A stretch of DNA of 64,000 nucleotides from Collinsella sp. (GCA_019424905.1 JAHYYP010000005.1:1-64000), one strand, 5' to 3'. Shown: positions 32,739 through 41,836, counted from the stretch's first letter. Numbers and translations are program-made. The notes: generated from the sequence alone by a model not told the origin.

Positions 32739-33953
32739 ATGGCCGATAAGATCCAGTGGGCGGGCAACACGATGCCCAAGAGCGATGACAAGCACTTGGG
32801 AATCATGAGCCTCGACCACGTGAAGAAGGCCCGCGCCTTCCACCAGTCGTTCCCCCAGTACACCGTCACTCCGCTTGCCCGCCTAGACGGCCAGGCCGCG
32901 CGCCTAGGCCTTTCCAACCTGTGCGTTAAGGACGAGAGCTATCGCTTTGGCCTCAACGCCTTTAAGGTTCTGGGCGGATCGTTTGCCATGGCCAACTACA
33001 TTGCCGACGAGACCGGCAAGGACGTTGCCGAGTGCACCTTCGATTACCTGACCTCCGATCAGCTTGCCAAGGACTTTGGCCAGGCCACCTTCTTTACCGC
33101 TACCGACGGCAATCATGGCCGCGGTGTGGCATGGGCTGCCAACAAGCTGGGCCAGAAGGCCGTCGTTCACATGCCCAAGGGTTCCACCAAGCCCCGCTTC
33201 GATAACATCGCCGCCGAGGGCGCAACGGTGACCATCGAAGAGGTCAACTACGACGAGTGCGTGCGCATGGCCGCCGCCGAGGCCGACGCCTGCGAGCGCG
33301 GCGTCATCGTTCAGGACACCGCCTGGGAGGGCTACGAGAAGATCCCGTCTTGGATCATGGAGGGCTACGGCACCATGGCTTCCGAGGCTGCCGAGCAGCT
33401 GCGCGAGATGGCCATCAACCGCCCGACGCACGTGTTTGTCCAGGCTGGCGTGGGTTCGCTCGCCGGCGCCGTGGTGGGCTACTTCACCAACCTGTATCCC
33501 GATAACCCGCCCACCTTCGTCGTGGTTGAGTGCGCGCCTGCCGCCTGCCTGTACAAGGGCGCTGCCGCCGGCGACGGCGATCCGCGTATCGTGGACGGTG
33601 ACATGCCCTCCATCATGGCCGGTCTGTGCTGCGGCGAGCCCAACATCCTGGGCTGGGATATCCTGCGCAACCATGCCACCGCCTTCGTGTCCTGCCCCGA
33701 CTGGGTCACCGCTCGCGGCATGCGCACCCTGGGCGCTCCCGAGAAGGGCGACCCGCGCGTCATCTCCGGCGAGTCCGGCGCGGTGACCACCGGTCTGGTC
33801 GAGACTCTCATGCTCGATCCCGAGTACGCCGAGCTCAAGGAGCTCATCGGCCTGGACAAGACGAGCTCCGTGCTCTGCTTCTCCACGGAAGGTGACACGG
33901 ATCCCGACCAGTATCGCCGTATTGTTTGGGAAGGCGAATATCCCACTTGCTAA
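32739..33953 (+). CDS. ygeX: 2,3-diaminopropionate ammonia-lyase
   Basis: The enzyme splits 2,3-diaminopropionate into pyruvate and two ammonia with PLP. The 404-residue protein has the PLP lysine in FGLNAFKVLGGS (near residue 76), TDGNHGRGVAWAA (near 125) and the phosphate-binding GVGSLAGAV loop (near 235), all typical of the YgeX family and distinct from threonine dehydratase. The start follows TTAAGGAG. 74 bp downstream lies ygeY. It is the last step of the proposed route from purines to pyruvate, and its aminoacrylate product links it to RidA. Confidence 0.94.
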   Translation: MADKIQWAGNTMPKSDDKHLGIMSLDHVKKARAFHQSFPQYTVTPLARLDGQAARLGLSNLCVKDESYRFGLNAFKVLGGSFAMANYIADETGKDVAECTFDYLTSDQLAKDFGQATFFTATDGNHGRGVAWAANKLGQKAVVHMPKGSTKPRFDNIAAEGATVTIEEVNYDECVRMAAAEADACERGVIVQDTAWEGYEKIPSWIMEGYGTMASEAAEQLREMAINRPTHVFVQAGVGSLAGAVVGYFTNLYPDNPPTFVVVECAPAACLYKGAAAGDGDPRIVDGDMPSIMAGLCCGEPNILGWDILRNHATAFVSCPDWVTARGMRTLGAPEKGDPRVISGESGAVTTGLVETLMLDPEYAELKELIGLDKTSSVLCFSTEGDTDPDQYRRIVWEGEYPTC

Positions 33954-34027
33954 TCGTTAGGGCGGAGTAAATAGGTATCGCTCCGCCACCTCACAGGTAG
34001 ATTCCTTCGTATGAAAGGTTATGAACA

Positions 34028-35413
34028 ATGGCTAAAGAACTCGATTTCGACGCTATCAAGGCTGCTGCTGAGTCTCACCGCGCCGACATGACTCGTTTCC
34101 TGCGCGCTATGATCTCCCATCCCTCTGAGTCCTGCGAGGAGGGTGAGGTTGTTGCCTGCATCAAGGCCGAGATGGAGAGCCTTGGCTATGACGAGGTCAA
34201 GGTCGACGGCCTGGGCAACGTCATGGGCTTTATGGGCGAGGGCGACAAGATCATCGCCATCGACTCCCACATCGACACCGTCGGCATCGGCAACATCGAG
34301 AACTGGGATGCCGATCCCTATGAGGGCTACGAGACCGACGAGATCATCTACGGCCGCGGCGGCTCCGACCAGGAGGGCGGCATGGCTTCTGCTACCTACG
34401 CTGCCAAGATGATGAAGGACATGGGCCTCATCCCCGAGGGCTACAAGATCATGGTCGTCGGCACCGTCCAGGAAGAGGACTGCGACGGCATGTGCTGGCA
34501 GTACATCTACAACAAGGACGGCATTAAGCCCGAGTTCGTCATTTCCACCGAGCCCACCGACGGCGGCATCTATCGCGGTCACCGCGGCCGCATGGAGATC
34601 CGCGTCGACGTTCACGGTACCTCCTGCCACGGCTCCGCTCCCGACCGCGGCGACAACGCCATCTACAAGATGGCCGACATCATCGCCGACGTCCGCGCCC
34701 TCAACAACAACGGCTGCGACGAGTCGACCGACATCAAGGGTCTCGTCAAGATGCTCGACCCCAAGTACAATCCCGAGCACTTCGAGGATGCCCGCTTCCT
34801 GGGCCGCGGCACCTGCACCGTCAGCCAGATCTTCTACACCAGCCCCAGCCGCTGTGCTGTCGCTGACTCCTGCGCCATCTCCATCGACCGTCGCATGACC
34901 GCCGGCGAGACCTGGGAGTCCTGCCTGGACGAGATCCGCAACCTGCCGGCCGCCAAGAAGTACGGCGACGACGTGAAGGTCTCCATGTACATGTACGACC
35001 GTCCGTCCTGGACCGGCGAGGTCTACGAGACCGAGGCTTACTTCCCCACGTGGATCAACAAGGAGACCGCTCCGCACGTCAAGGCCCTCGTCGACGCCCA
35101 CAAGGCCATGTTTGGTGACGAGCGCATCGGCTGCGAGCCCAGCATGGACAAGCGCACCGGTCGCCCGCTGTGCGACAAGTGGACCTTCTCCACGAACTGC
35201 GTCTCCATCCAGGGCCGCTACGGCATCCCCTGCGTGGGCTTTGGCCCGGGTGCCGAGTCTCAGGCTCACGCTCCCAACGAGGTCACCTACAAGGACGACC
35301 TGGTCACCGCTGCTGCCATGTACGTGGCTGCCCTGAACCTCTACGATCCGAGCAAGGCCGATGGCGACGCCACCGTGTTCCGCGCCGGTCTGACCAACAA
35401 CAAGATCGATTAG
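34028..35413 (+). CDS. ygeY: YgeY family selenium-metabolism-linked hydrolase (M20 peptidase fold)
   Basis: YgeY is a predicted metal-dependent deacylase of the M20 family, a companion of YgeX and YgeW. The 461 residues carry the metal motifs SHIDTVG (near 78), GRGGSDQEGG (near 118) and VQEEDCDG (near 152), TEPTDGG (near 178), and the dimer-domain segment HGTSCHGSAPDRG (near 198). It probably removes an acyl or carbamoyl group to give the diaminopropionate used by YgeX. The downstream gap of 200 bp to ygeW has a GCCGGGG/CCCCGGC hairpin (35436-35460) without a T-run, so read-through to ygeW is possible. Confidence 0.92.
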   Translation: MAKELDFDAIKAAAESHRADMTRFLRAMISHPSESCEEGEVVACIKAEMESLGYDEVKVDGLGNVMGFMGEGDKIIAIDSHIDTVGIGNIENWDADPYEGYETDEIIYGRGGSDQEGGMASATYAAKMMKDMGLIPEGYKIMVVGTVQEEDCDGMCWQYIYNKDGIKPEFVISTEPTDGGIYRGHRGRMEIRVDVHGTSCHGSAPDRGDNAIYKMADIIADVRALNNNGCDESTDIKGLVKMLDPKYNPEHFEDARFLGRGTCTVSQIFYTSPSRCAVADSCAISIDRRMTAGETWESCLDEIRNLPAAKKYGDDVKVSMYMYDRPSWTGEVYETEAYFPTWINKETAPHVKALVDAHKAMFGDERIGCEPSMDKRTGRPLCDKWTFSTNCVSIQGRYGIPCVGFGPGAESQAHAPNEVTYKDDLVTAAAMYVAALNLYDPSKADGDATVFRAGLTNNKID

Positions 35414-35614
35414 TCTCATTCCTCGATTTTGTTGAGCCGGGGGCTGCTCGTGTCCCCGGCACCCCCTGTTGACTTGGGGCCCGCGGTCGTTATCTCCCAT
35501 GCTTCCTCAACGGTGGCGGGTCCTCGTCATGGTGCTCTGCATGTTCTAGCCACACGCGCATGCCGGAGCACATCTACTCATTGCGATCGTTTCATCTTTA
35601 GAAAGGACATTTCC
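35414..35614 (+). other. Structured gap between ygeY and ygeW
   Basis: Besides the hairpin 35436-35442 with 35454-35460, GTGCTC near 35532 and GAGCAC near 35566 can pair around a 28-nt loop. No reading frame with an RBS is seen. TTGACT at 35470-35475 lacks a good -10 partner. A processing or attenuation site is possible. Confidence 0.3.
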
Positions 35615-36817
35615 ATGGACGCTAAGTTTACCGAGCTCGTCGAGCAGCTGAACGGCCTCGATTTTAAGGGTATGTACGGCAGCGATTTCCTGCACACTTG
35701 GGACAAGACCACCGATGAGCTCAAGGCTCTCTACATCGTCGCCGACGCCCTGCGCGAGCTGCGTGAGAACAACGTTTCGTCCAAGATCTTCGACTCGGGC
35801 CTGGCTGTTTCCCTGTTCCGCGACAACTCCACCCGCACGCGTTTCTCCTTCTCTAAGGCCGCCAACCTGCTCGGCCTTGAGCTGCAGGACCTGGACGAGA
35901 AGAAGTCCCAGATCGCTCACGGCGAGACCGTCCGCGAGACCGCTACCATGATTTCCTTCATGGCCGACGTCATCGGCATCCGCGACGACATGTACATCGG
36001 CAAGGGCGACGCCTACATGGCCGAGGTCTCCGAATCTGTCCAGCAGGCTTACGAGGATGGCGTTCTGGATCACCGTCCCACGCTCATCTCCCTGCAGTCC
36101 GACTCCGATCACCCCACGCAGTCCTCTGCCGACATGCTCTACCTCATCAACGAGTTTGGCGGCCTTGGGAACCTCAAGGGCAAGAAGGTTGCCGTCACCT
36201 GGGCCTATTCGCCCTCTTACGGCAAGCCGCTGTCCTGCCCGCAGTCGCTGATCAGCCTGCTGCCCCGCTTTGGCATGGACGTCACCCTGGCCCACCCCGA
36301 GGGCTACGACCTCATGCCCGAGGTCGTCGAGCGCGCCAAGGGCTATGCCGCCGAGTCCGGCACCACCTTTAAGCAGGTCAACACCATGGCCGAGGCCTTC
36401 GAGGGCGCCGACATCGTGATCCCCAAGAGCTGGGCTCCGTTTGCCGCCATGGAGAAGCGTACCAATCTGTACGCCGAGGGCGACGACGCCGGCATCGCTG
36501 CGCTCGAGAAGGAGCTGCTCGCCCAGAACGCCACCCATCAGGATTGGTGCTCCACGACCGAGCTCATGGAGAAGACTGCCAACGGCCAGGACACCATCTT
36601 TATGCACCCGCTGCCCGCCGACATCTCCGGTGTCTCCTGCGAGCACGGCGAGGTCAACGCCGACGTCTTCGACATGCACCGCGTGGGCATGTACAAGGAG
36701 GCCAGCTACAAGCCGTACGCCATCGCAGCCATGATGTTCCTGCAAAAGGTTGCCGATCCCGCCGCTACCCTCAAGGCCCTCGACGAGTGCAACACCGCCC
36801 GTTGGCTCCAGGCCTAA
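35615..36817 (+). CDS. ygeW: YgeW knotted carbamoyltransferase
   Basis: YgeW is a member of the aspartate/ornithine carbamoyltransferase superfamily with a trefoil knot. Its physiological substrate is not firmly known; it is linked to purine-derived ureides. The 400-residue protein has the carbamoyl-phosphate loop DNSTRTRFSF (near residue 72), HGETVRETATMIS (near 107) and HPLPADISG (near 331). The ATG at 35615 follows AAAGGAC. The position after ygeX and ygeY matches the E. coli set with the order rotated. It may produce carbamoyl phosphate for ATP synthesis through a carbamate kinase coded elsewhere, since none is in this window. Confidence 0.93.
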   Translation: MDAKFTELVEQLNGLDFKGMYGSDFLHTWDKTTDELKALYIVADALRELRENNVSSKIFDSGLAVSLFRDNSTRTRFSFSKAANLLGLELQDLDEKKSQIAHGETVRETATMISFMADVIGIRDDMYIGKGDAYMAEVSESVQQAYEDGVLDHRPTLISLQSDSDHPTQSSADMLYLINEFGGLGNLKGKKVAVTWAYSPSYGKPLSCPQSLISLLPRFGMDVTLAHPEGYDLMPEVVERAKGYAAESGTTFKQVNTMAEAFEGADIVIPKSWAPFAAMEKRTNLYAEGDDAGIAALEKELLAQNATHQDWCSTTELMEKTANGQDTIFMHPLPADISGVSCEHGEVNADVFDMHRVGMYKEASYKPYAIAAMMFLQKVADPAATLKALDECNTARWLQA

Positions 36818-36840
36818 AGCCGGGTTGAGGTAAGCCATGT

Positions 36841-36879
36841 AAAGGGGGCGCTCTGCCAACCGGCGGGGTGCCCCTTTTT
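36841..36879 (+). terminator. Terminator after ygeW
   Basis: AAAGGGG at 36841-36847 pairs with CCCCTTT at 36871-36877 followed by TT, with GCGC/GGTGC pairing further in. It separates ygeW from the mocA-like operon. Confidence 0.75.
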
Positions 36880-36966
36880 GCATCGCGGGCGTGCGGGATA
36901 AGCGCTTTCGATGTAGATGCCCGCGGCGCGAGTTATGGGTACGATGGTTTCAGGGGAGGTATCACC

Positions 36967-37581
36967 ATGAAACTTGGATGCGTCATTATGGCTTCGGGCG
37001 AGGGCAAGCGGTTTGGCTCTAACAAGATGCTTGCCGATATCTATGGCGAGCCGCTGATTGCCCGGACCATCGATTCGGTTCCCCGGGGCTTTGACGTTGT
37101 GGTCTCGACGCGTTGGCCCGAGGTCGCCCAGATTTGCGAGGACAAGCATTGCCCGTGCGTGCTGCACGATGGCGAGCTGCGCAGCGAAAGCGTCCGTGCG
37201 GGCCTTTCGTGGGGAGTCGAACGCAACTGGAAAGGTTGCCTCTTTTTGCCGGGCGACCAGCCGCTTGTGAGCGCGGATTCTTTTGATGCCATGGTTCGTG
37301 CATTTGACGAGCGCGGCCGCAAGCATCCGGTGCGTCTTGCGTGCAACGGTGAGCCTTCGAGCCCGGTGCTCTTTCCGGCGGAACTGTTCGATGCACTCAT
37401 ACGTCTTGAGGGCAAGGACGGCGGGGGCTCGATTCTCAAAGGTCGCGTCGACGTTGCGCTGGTCGAGGCGCGTGCCTACGAGCTGTGGGACGTCGATACC
37501 GTCAAGGGACAGCGACGCATAGCGGAGCATATCGCGGCCTGCTCGTATTTTGATCGCGTGGCCAACTGTATTAATCAATAA
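36967..37581 (+). CDS. mocA: MocA/YgfJ-like molybdenum cofactor nucleotidyltransferase
   Basis: The 204-residue protein has the NTP-transferase motif MASGEGKRFGSNKML (residues 8-22), FLPGDQPLV (near 94) and SPVLFPAELF (near 136), matching MobA-like cytidylyltransferases. In xanthine dehydrogenase systems this enzyme adds CMP to molybdopterin. It precedes hyuA by 8 bp and is probably co-transcribed with it. YgfJ is the E. coli counterpart in the same functional set. The start follows GGGGAGG. Confidence 0.87.
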   Translation: MKLGCVIMASGEGKRFGSNKMLADIYGEPLIARTIDSVPRGFDVVVSTRWPEVAQICEDKHCPCVLHDGELRSESVRAGLSWGVERNWKGCLFLPGDQPLVSADSFDAMVRAFDERGRKHPVRLACNGEPSSPVLFPAELFDALIRLEGKDGGGSILKGRVDVALVEARAYELWDVDTVKGQRRIAEHIAACSYFDRVANCINQ

Positions 37582-37589
37582 GGAGCAAC

Positions 37590-38957
37590 ATGATCATCAT
37601 CAAAAACGGCGCGCTCGTGACGCCCCAGGGGCTTCGCCGCGCCGATCTTGCCATGGAGGGCGACAAGATTGTGCGGATTGCCGCGGCGATTGAGCCGGGC
37701 GCCGACGATACCGTCGAGGACGCCGCGGGCTGCTGGGTGTTCCCGGGCTTTATCGACGGCCACACGCACATGCAATGCTGGACTGGCATGGATTGGACGG
37801 CCGATAGCTTTGAGACCGGCACGCGCGCGGCTGCCTGCGGCGGCACGACGACCATTGTGGACTACGCGACGGCCGATCGCGGCGTGACCATGCCCGATGC
37901 CTTGGCCGAGTGGCATCGCCGTGCCGACGGAACCTGCACGGCCAACTACGCCTTTCATATGGCACTCGCCGAGTGGAACGAGCGCAACCGCGCCGATCTT
38001 TCGGCCATGCGCGAGGCGGGCGTATCGTCGTTCAAGACCTACTTTGCCTACGATCATCTGCGCCTGGACGATGCCGAGACGCTCGAGGTGCTCGAGGAGC
38101 TCAAGCGTATTGGCGGCATACTGTGCGTGCATTGCGAGAACGGTACGCTGGTGAATGAGCTGCAGAAGCGCGTGTTTGAGCAGGGCATCCACGGGCCCGA
38201 GGGCCATGCGCTCAGCCGTCCGGATGTGTGCGAGGCCGAGGCCGTGAGCCGTCTGCTGTATCTGGCGCACTTGGCCGGGGACGCTCCGGTCAACGTGGTG
38301 CACCTTTCGACCAGGCTGGGGCTCGAGGCCATTCGCGCTGCCAAAGCGCGCGGGCAGAAGAACATCTATGTCGAGACCTGCCCTCAGTATCTGATGCTCG
38401 ACGATACTTGCTACTTGGAGCAGGGCGAGGACGGCTTTGCAGGTGCCAAGTACGTGATGAGCCCGCCGCTGCGCCATGCCGGCGACCGTGCAGCCCTGCG
38501 CGAGGCGCTTGTGGCCGGCGAGATCGATACTATTGCGACCGATCATTGCAGCTTTAACCTGCACGGGCAAAAGGACCGCGGGCGCGACGACTTCCGCGCG
38601 ATTCCCAACGGCGGGCCCGGTGTGGAGCATCGCCCCGTCGCGATCGCTACGAGCTTTGAGGGACAGCTGGGTCCCGAGGATCTGTGCCGTTTGATGAGCG
38701 AGAACCCGGCGCGCGTGTTTGGCATGTATCCGCGCAAGGGCTGTCTTGCCGAGGGCTCCGATGCCGACGTGTGCGTGTGGGATCCGTGCGCGCGTTGGAC
38801 GATCAGCGCCGCGACACAGCATCAGGCCGTGGACTACACGCCGCTCGAGGGCTTTGAGGCACATGGCCGCGCCAAGGCCGTGTTTGTGAACGGCGTGCTG
38901 GTGGCGCGCGATGGCGAGCCCACCGGAGCCCAACCCGGCCGCTACGTCCCCCGCTAA
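37590..38957 (+). CDS. hyuA: Dihydropyrimidinase / D-hydantoinase family amidohydrolase
   Basis: The 455-residue protein opens cyclic amides such as hydantoins, dihydropyrimidines or allantoin-like rings. It has the metal motif FIDGHTHMQCW (His near 58 and 60), SSFKTYFAYD (the Lys likely to be carbamylated, near 149), CVHCENG (near 178) and ATDHCSFNLHGQKD (near 318). It belongs to the E. coli HyuA type. With ygeW and ygeY it fits an order of ring opening, carbamoyl removal and deacylation. A perfect inverted repeat follows the stop and separates it from the convergent yqeC. Confidence 0.9.
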   Translation: MIIIKNGALVTPQGLRRADLAMEGDKIVRIAAAIEPGADDTVEDAAGCWVFPGFIDGHTHMQCWTGMDWTADSFETGTRAAACGGTTTIVDYATADRGVTMPDALAEWHRRADGTCTANYAFHMALAEWNERNRADLSAMREAGVSSFKTYFAYDHLRLDDAETLEVLEELKRIGGILCVHCENGTLVNELQKRVFEQGIHGPEGHALSRPDVCEAEAVSRLLYLAHLAGDAPVNVVHLSTRLGLEAIRAAKARGQKNIYVETCPQYLMLDDTCYLEQGEDGFAGAKYVMSPPLRHAGDRAALREALVAGEIDTIATDHCSFNLHGQKDRGRDDFRAIPNGGPGVEHRPVAIATSFEGQLGPEDLCRLMSENPARVFGMYPRKGCLAEGSDADVCVWDPCARWTISAATQHQAVDYTPLEGFEAHGRAKAVFVNGVLVARDGEPTGAQPGRYVPR

Positions 38958-38983
38958 CAGGAAGATCACCGGATTCCCCTCCG

Positions 38984-39052
38984 CAGTTGCGGTGAAATAC
39001 GGACTGTTTGCGGCCGTCGGGCGGCCAAACAGTCCGTATTTCACCGCAACTG
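38984..39052. repeat. Perfect 27-bp inverted repeat between hyuA and yqeC
   Basis: Bases 38984-39010 and 39026-39052 are exact reverse complements around a 15-nt GC-rich loop. A nearly identical structure lies at 41770-41836. It ends 15 bp before the convergent yqeC stop and may serve as a two-way terminator, though it lacks T-runs. No transposase is nearby. Confidence 0.85.
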
Positions 39053-39067
39053 ACGAGATGGGGCCGG

Positions 39068-39802
39068 CTACTTGAGGCTGCTGGCGACGACGGGGCGGTC
39101 GAGAGCTGCCTCGAAGCGGTCGGCCATCGTGGGGTCGCTGAGCGTGTCGACTTGGTTGAGCATGACGCGTGCGGTGCTGAGTTTAAGCGCCTGCATCTCG
39201 GAATTGAGCACCTGGGCGACGCGCTCGGGCGTGGCGATGTCGGTGAGCTCGCAGCCGCAACGCTCGCAAAAGAGCTCAGGGCGGTGGACAACCTCGGCGA
39301 CGGGTTTGCCCAGTCCCGAGGCGCCGACGACCCAGACAACGTTTGCCGTGGCGGCGGGAATTACCGGCTCCCAGGCGGCATGCGCCTTGAGCGGGAGTCG
39401 CTTGCTACCGTCTGCCTCGGCCAACACATAGTCAAAGCGCTGTGCCAGCTGGTCGAGCGGCTCGGCAGGGGAGGAGAGCTTGCCCGTCTGGGGGTCCAAG
39501 ACGCCTGCCTGGCAGATGCTTCCCCGCACAAGCCCCGCGCAGGCCTCGCAGGTGCAGCCTGGGGCGTGTGGGGCACCTGGCTTCCAAGGCGCGGCGTCCA
39601 GGCGACGATTCGACCCGTCCCATGGCACGCCGGCGACGGGGAACATGCGCGTGGTGGTGCAGAGGAGCACGCGGCCGCCAGCGCGCATGAGCTCAAGACC
39701 CAGCGTTTTGAGCAACGTCGACTTGCCGCCGCTGCCGATAATCGCGGTAATGCCCGGCTCGATCCTGAGCGCCGAGGCAAGATTGCCGCTAACCGTTTCC
39801 AT
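39068..39802 (-). CDS. yqeC: YqeC, putative selenium-dependent hydroxylase accessory protein
   Basis: The 244-residue protein has a P-loop IIGSGGKSTLLKTLG (near residues 21-35), CTTTRMFPV and FDYVLAEADGSKRLPLK (near 126), all typical of YqeC. Four extra Cys, CTCEAC (near 84) and CERCGC (near 183), may bind metal. Its role in putting selenium into the molybdenum hydroxylase centre is inferred from gene co-occurrence. It is divergent from yqeB with 102 bp between, where AATACTGTGATAATAAATAATCA could serve as promoter sequence in part. Confidence 0.85.
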   Translation of the reverse strand: METVSGNLASALRIEPGITAIIGSGGKSTLLKTLGLELMRAGGRVLLCTTTRMFPVAGVPWDGSNRRLDAAPWKPGAPHAPGCTCEACAGLVRGSICQAGVLDPQTGKLSSPAEPLDQLAQRFDYVLAEADGSKRLPLKAHAAWEPVIPAATANVVWVVGASGLGKPVAEVVHRPELFCERCGCELTDIATPERVAQVLNSEMQALKLSTARVMLNQVDTLSDPTMADRFEAALDRPVVASSLK

Positions 39803-39904
39803 CTGTTCACCGCCGTATAATACTGTGATAATAAATAATCATCAGAGTAGCGGTCGAACCGCTTTTGCTCTGCTCAAACCGTAGCACAGGGAGGTGCCCC
39901 GGGA

Positions 39905-40699
39905 ATGCTCGTTTATGTTCGCGGCGCCGGCGATATCGCCACGGGTGTCGCCGCTCGCTTGGTGCGCGCCGGCGTGTCGGTCGTTATGGCCGATATCGCG
40001 GTTCCCACGTGCATCCGCCGCACAATCAGTTTTTGCGAGGCTATTCGCCTGGGCGAGGTCCAGGTCGAGGGCATTCGCGCCCGCTTGGCGCAGACGCCGG
40101 CAGAGGCGCTCGAGATTACCCAAGCGGGGGATGTCGCCGTGGTGGTGGACCCTCAGGCCAAGATGCTCGATGAGCTTAAACCCGCGGCTGTGGTCGACGC
40201 GATTCTGGCCAAGCGCAACCTGGGCACCACGCGCGACATGGCGCCTACCGTCATCGCCGTGGGGCCGGGCTTTACCGCGCCGGTCGATTGCGACGCCGTG
40301 GTCGAGACCATGCGCGGGCATTTTTTGGGCCGTGTCATTACCCAGGGCTCGCCCCAGCCCAACACGGGCGTGCCGGGCGTGATCGCCGGCTATGGCAAGG
40401 AGCGCGTTATCCACAGCCCCGCCGCCGGCGTGTTTCGGTCCGACCGCGCAATCGGCGACATCGTGAGCGCCGGAGACGTGATTGGCTACGCGGACGATAC
40501 GCCCATGTGCACGCAGATCGATGGCTGCCTGCGCGGGCTTTTGGCGAACGGCGTGCAGGTGACTGAGGGCTTTAAATGCGCCGATGTCGATCCGCGCGGC
40601 GATGCCAGCTATATCAACTACATTTCGGACAAGGCGACGTCGGTCGGCGGCGGCGTGCTCGAGGCACTCGCTATGCTCACCGATATCTTTAGAGGATAG
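39905..40699 (+). CDS. yqeB: YqeB, selenium-dependent molybdenum hydroxylase system protein
   Basis: The 264-residue protein starts MLVYVRGAGDIATGVAARL, a Rossmann-like glycine motif, and contains VGPGFTAPVDCDAVVET (near 118) and the C-terminal DPRGD segment (near 228), hallmarks of the YqeB/EF2563 family. This family is a genomic marker for labile-selenium molybdenum hydroxylases. The start follows GGGAGGTGCCCCGGG. xdhC follows after 9 bp. Confidence 0.9.
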   Translation: MLVYVRGAGDIATGVAARLVRAGVSVVMADIAVPTCIRRTISFCEAIRLGEVQVEGIRARLAQTPAEALEITQAGDVAVVVDPQAKMLDELKPAAVVDAILAKRNLGTTRDMAPTVIAVGPGFTAPVDCDAVVETMRGHFLGRVITQGSPQPNTGVPGVIAGYGKERVIHSPAAGVFRSDRAIGDIVSAGDVIGYADDTPMCTQIDGCLRGLLANGVQVTEGFKCADVDPRGDASYINYISDKATSVGGGVLEALAMLTDIFRG

Positions 40700-40708
40700 A
40701 AGGCGGCA

Positions 40709-41752
40709 ATGGAAAAGCTCGATGTGGTGAATGCTGCGCTTGGCGCTCTGAAGGCTGGTAAGACGTGCGAGCTCGTGGTCGTGGCCGGCACGGCGGGGTC
40801 GTCACCGCGCGGTGTGGGCGCCTGGATGGCCGTCTTTGCCGATGGCAGCCAGGCGGGCACTATCGGCGGCGGCAAGATTGAGCTCTTTGCGCTGGATGAG
40901 GCGCGCGAACTCCTGAGCGCGGGACAGTCGCGTCTGGTCCGCTACACCATGGGCGGCGAGAACTCCGATACCGGCATGATCTGCGGCGGAGCCATCTGCC
41001 TGTGCTATCTGCATCTGGATGCGACCCAGGCACCGTTGTTCCAGGAAATTGCCGACGTCTTGGTCTATCGGCGCATCGGCGACTTCGTCATTGACTTTGA
41101 GCCGTTTATCGCAAGCGCGCTCGAGGGCGATGTGGCCGAGTACCATGGCGAGGCATCGCGCCGCACCATTGCCGGCTGCCCCGAGCTTTCGCTGGTGGAG
41201 GAGGGGAGTAAGGTTACCTATACAAACGCCGCCTCCGAGATTCCTCCCGCGCACATCGAGACGCTCTGCCCCGAGGGCCTGACCTACATCTTTGGCTGCG
41301 GACACGTGGGCGCCGCGACGGCGCGCGTGCTCAACGCGGCGGGCTTTGCCGTCGTGGCGTGCGACGACCGCCCCGGCACGCTGACCCCCGATTGGGTGCC
41401 CGGTGTCTACGACCGTCGTCTGGTCGACTACAAGAGCCTGAGCAAGCAGTGCCCCATCGGCCCGCGCGACCTGGTGGTCGTCGCCACGGCGGGTCACAAA
41501 TCTGATCTCGACGTGGTAATTCAGGCTATGCGTGCCAAACCCGCCTATCTGGGTTGCTTGGGTTCGCGCCGCAAGACGGCCTTTGTGCGTGCCCGCCTGG
41601 AGCAGGAAGGTTTTACGCAGGACCAGATCGACGAGCTGCACCTTCCGATCGGCGTTGCCATCGAGGCCGAGGACCCCGAGGAGATCGCCATCTCCATCGC
41701 CGCCGAGATGATCCACCTGCGCCGCACCAAACTCGTCCCCCGCAAGCGCTAA
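40709..41752 (+). CDS. xdhC: XdhC/CoxI family molybdenum enzyme accessory protein
   Basis: XdhC binds the molybdenum cofactor and supports its sulphuration and insertion into xanthine dehydrogenase. The 347-residue protein has the N-terminal XdhC_CoxI signature GSSPRGVGAWMAV and GGGKIE (about residues 30-55), GGAICLCYLHL (near 93), and the C-terminal Rossmann part YIFGCGHVGAATARVL (near 193) and GCLGSRRKTAF (near 285). It serves the hydroxylase coded 18 kb upstream. It is the last gene before the ribosomal series resumes. Confidence 0.92.
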   Translation: MEKLDVVNAALGALKAGKTCELVVVAGTAGSSPRGVGAWMAVFADGSQAGTIGGGKIELFALDEARELLSAGQSRLVRYTMGGENSDTGMICGGAICLCYLHLDATQAPLFQEIADVLVYRRIGDFVIDFEPFIASALEGDVAEYHGEASRRTIAGCPELSLVEEGSKVTYTNAASEIPPAHIETLCPEGLTYIFGCGHVGAATARVLNAAGFAVVACDDRPGTLTPDWVPGVYDRRLVDYKSLSKQCPIGPRDLVVVATAGHKSDLDVVIQAMRAKPAYLGCLGSRRKTAFVRARLEQEGFTQDQIDELHLPIGVAIEAEDPEEIAISIAAEMIHLRRTKLVPRKR

Positions 41753-41769
41753 TCGCATCCCCACCAATA

Positions 41770-41836
41770 AGTTGCGGTGAAATACGGACTGTTTAAGCCT
41801 GTTAGGCCGCCAAACAGTCCCTATTTCACCGCAACT
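41770..41836. repeat. 25-bp inverted repeat after xdhC, second copy of the yqeC-side element
   Basis: AGTTGCGGTGAAATACGG begins the first arm at 41770-41794, and 41812-41836 mirrors it with one mismatch. The sequence is the same as at 38984-39052 over the arms. The two copies bracket yqeC-yqeB-xdhC. CTTTTTGGG after the second arm would allow termination of the xdhC transcript. Confidence 0.8.
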
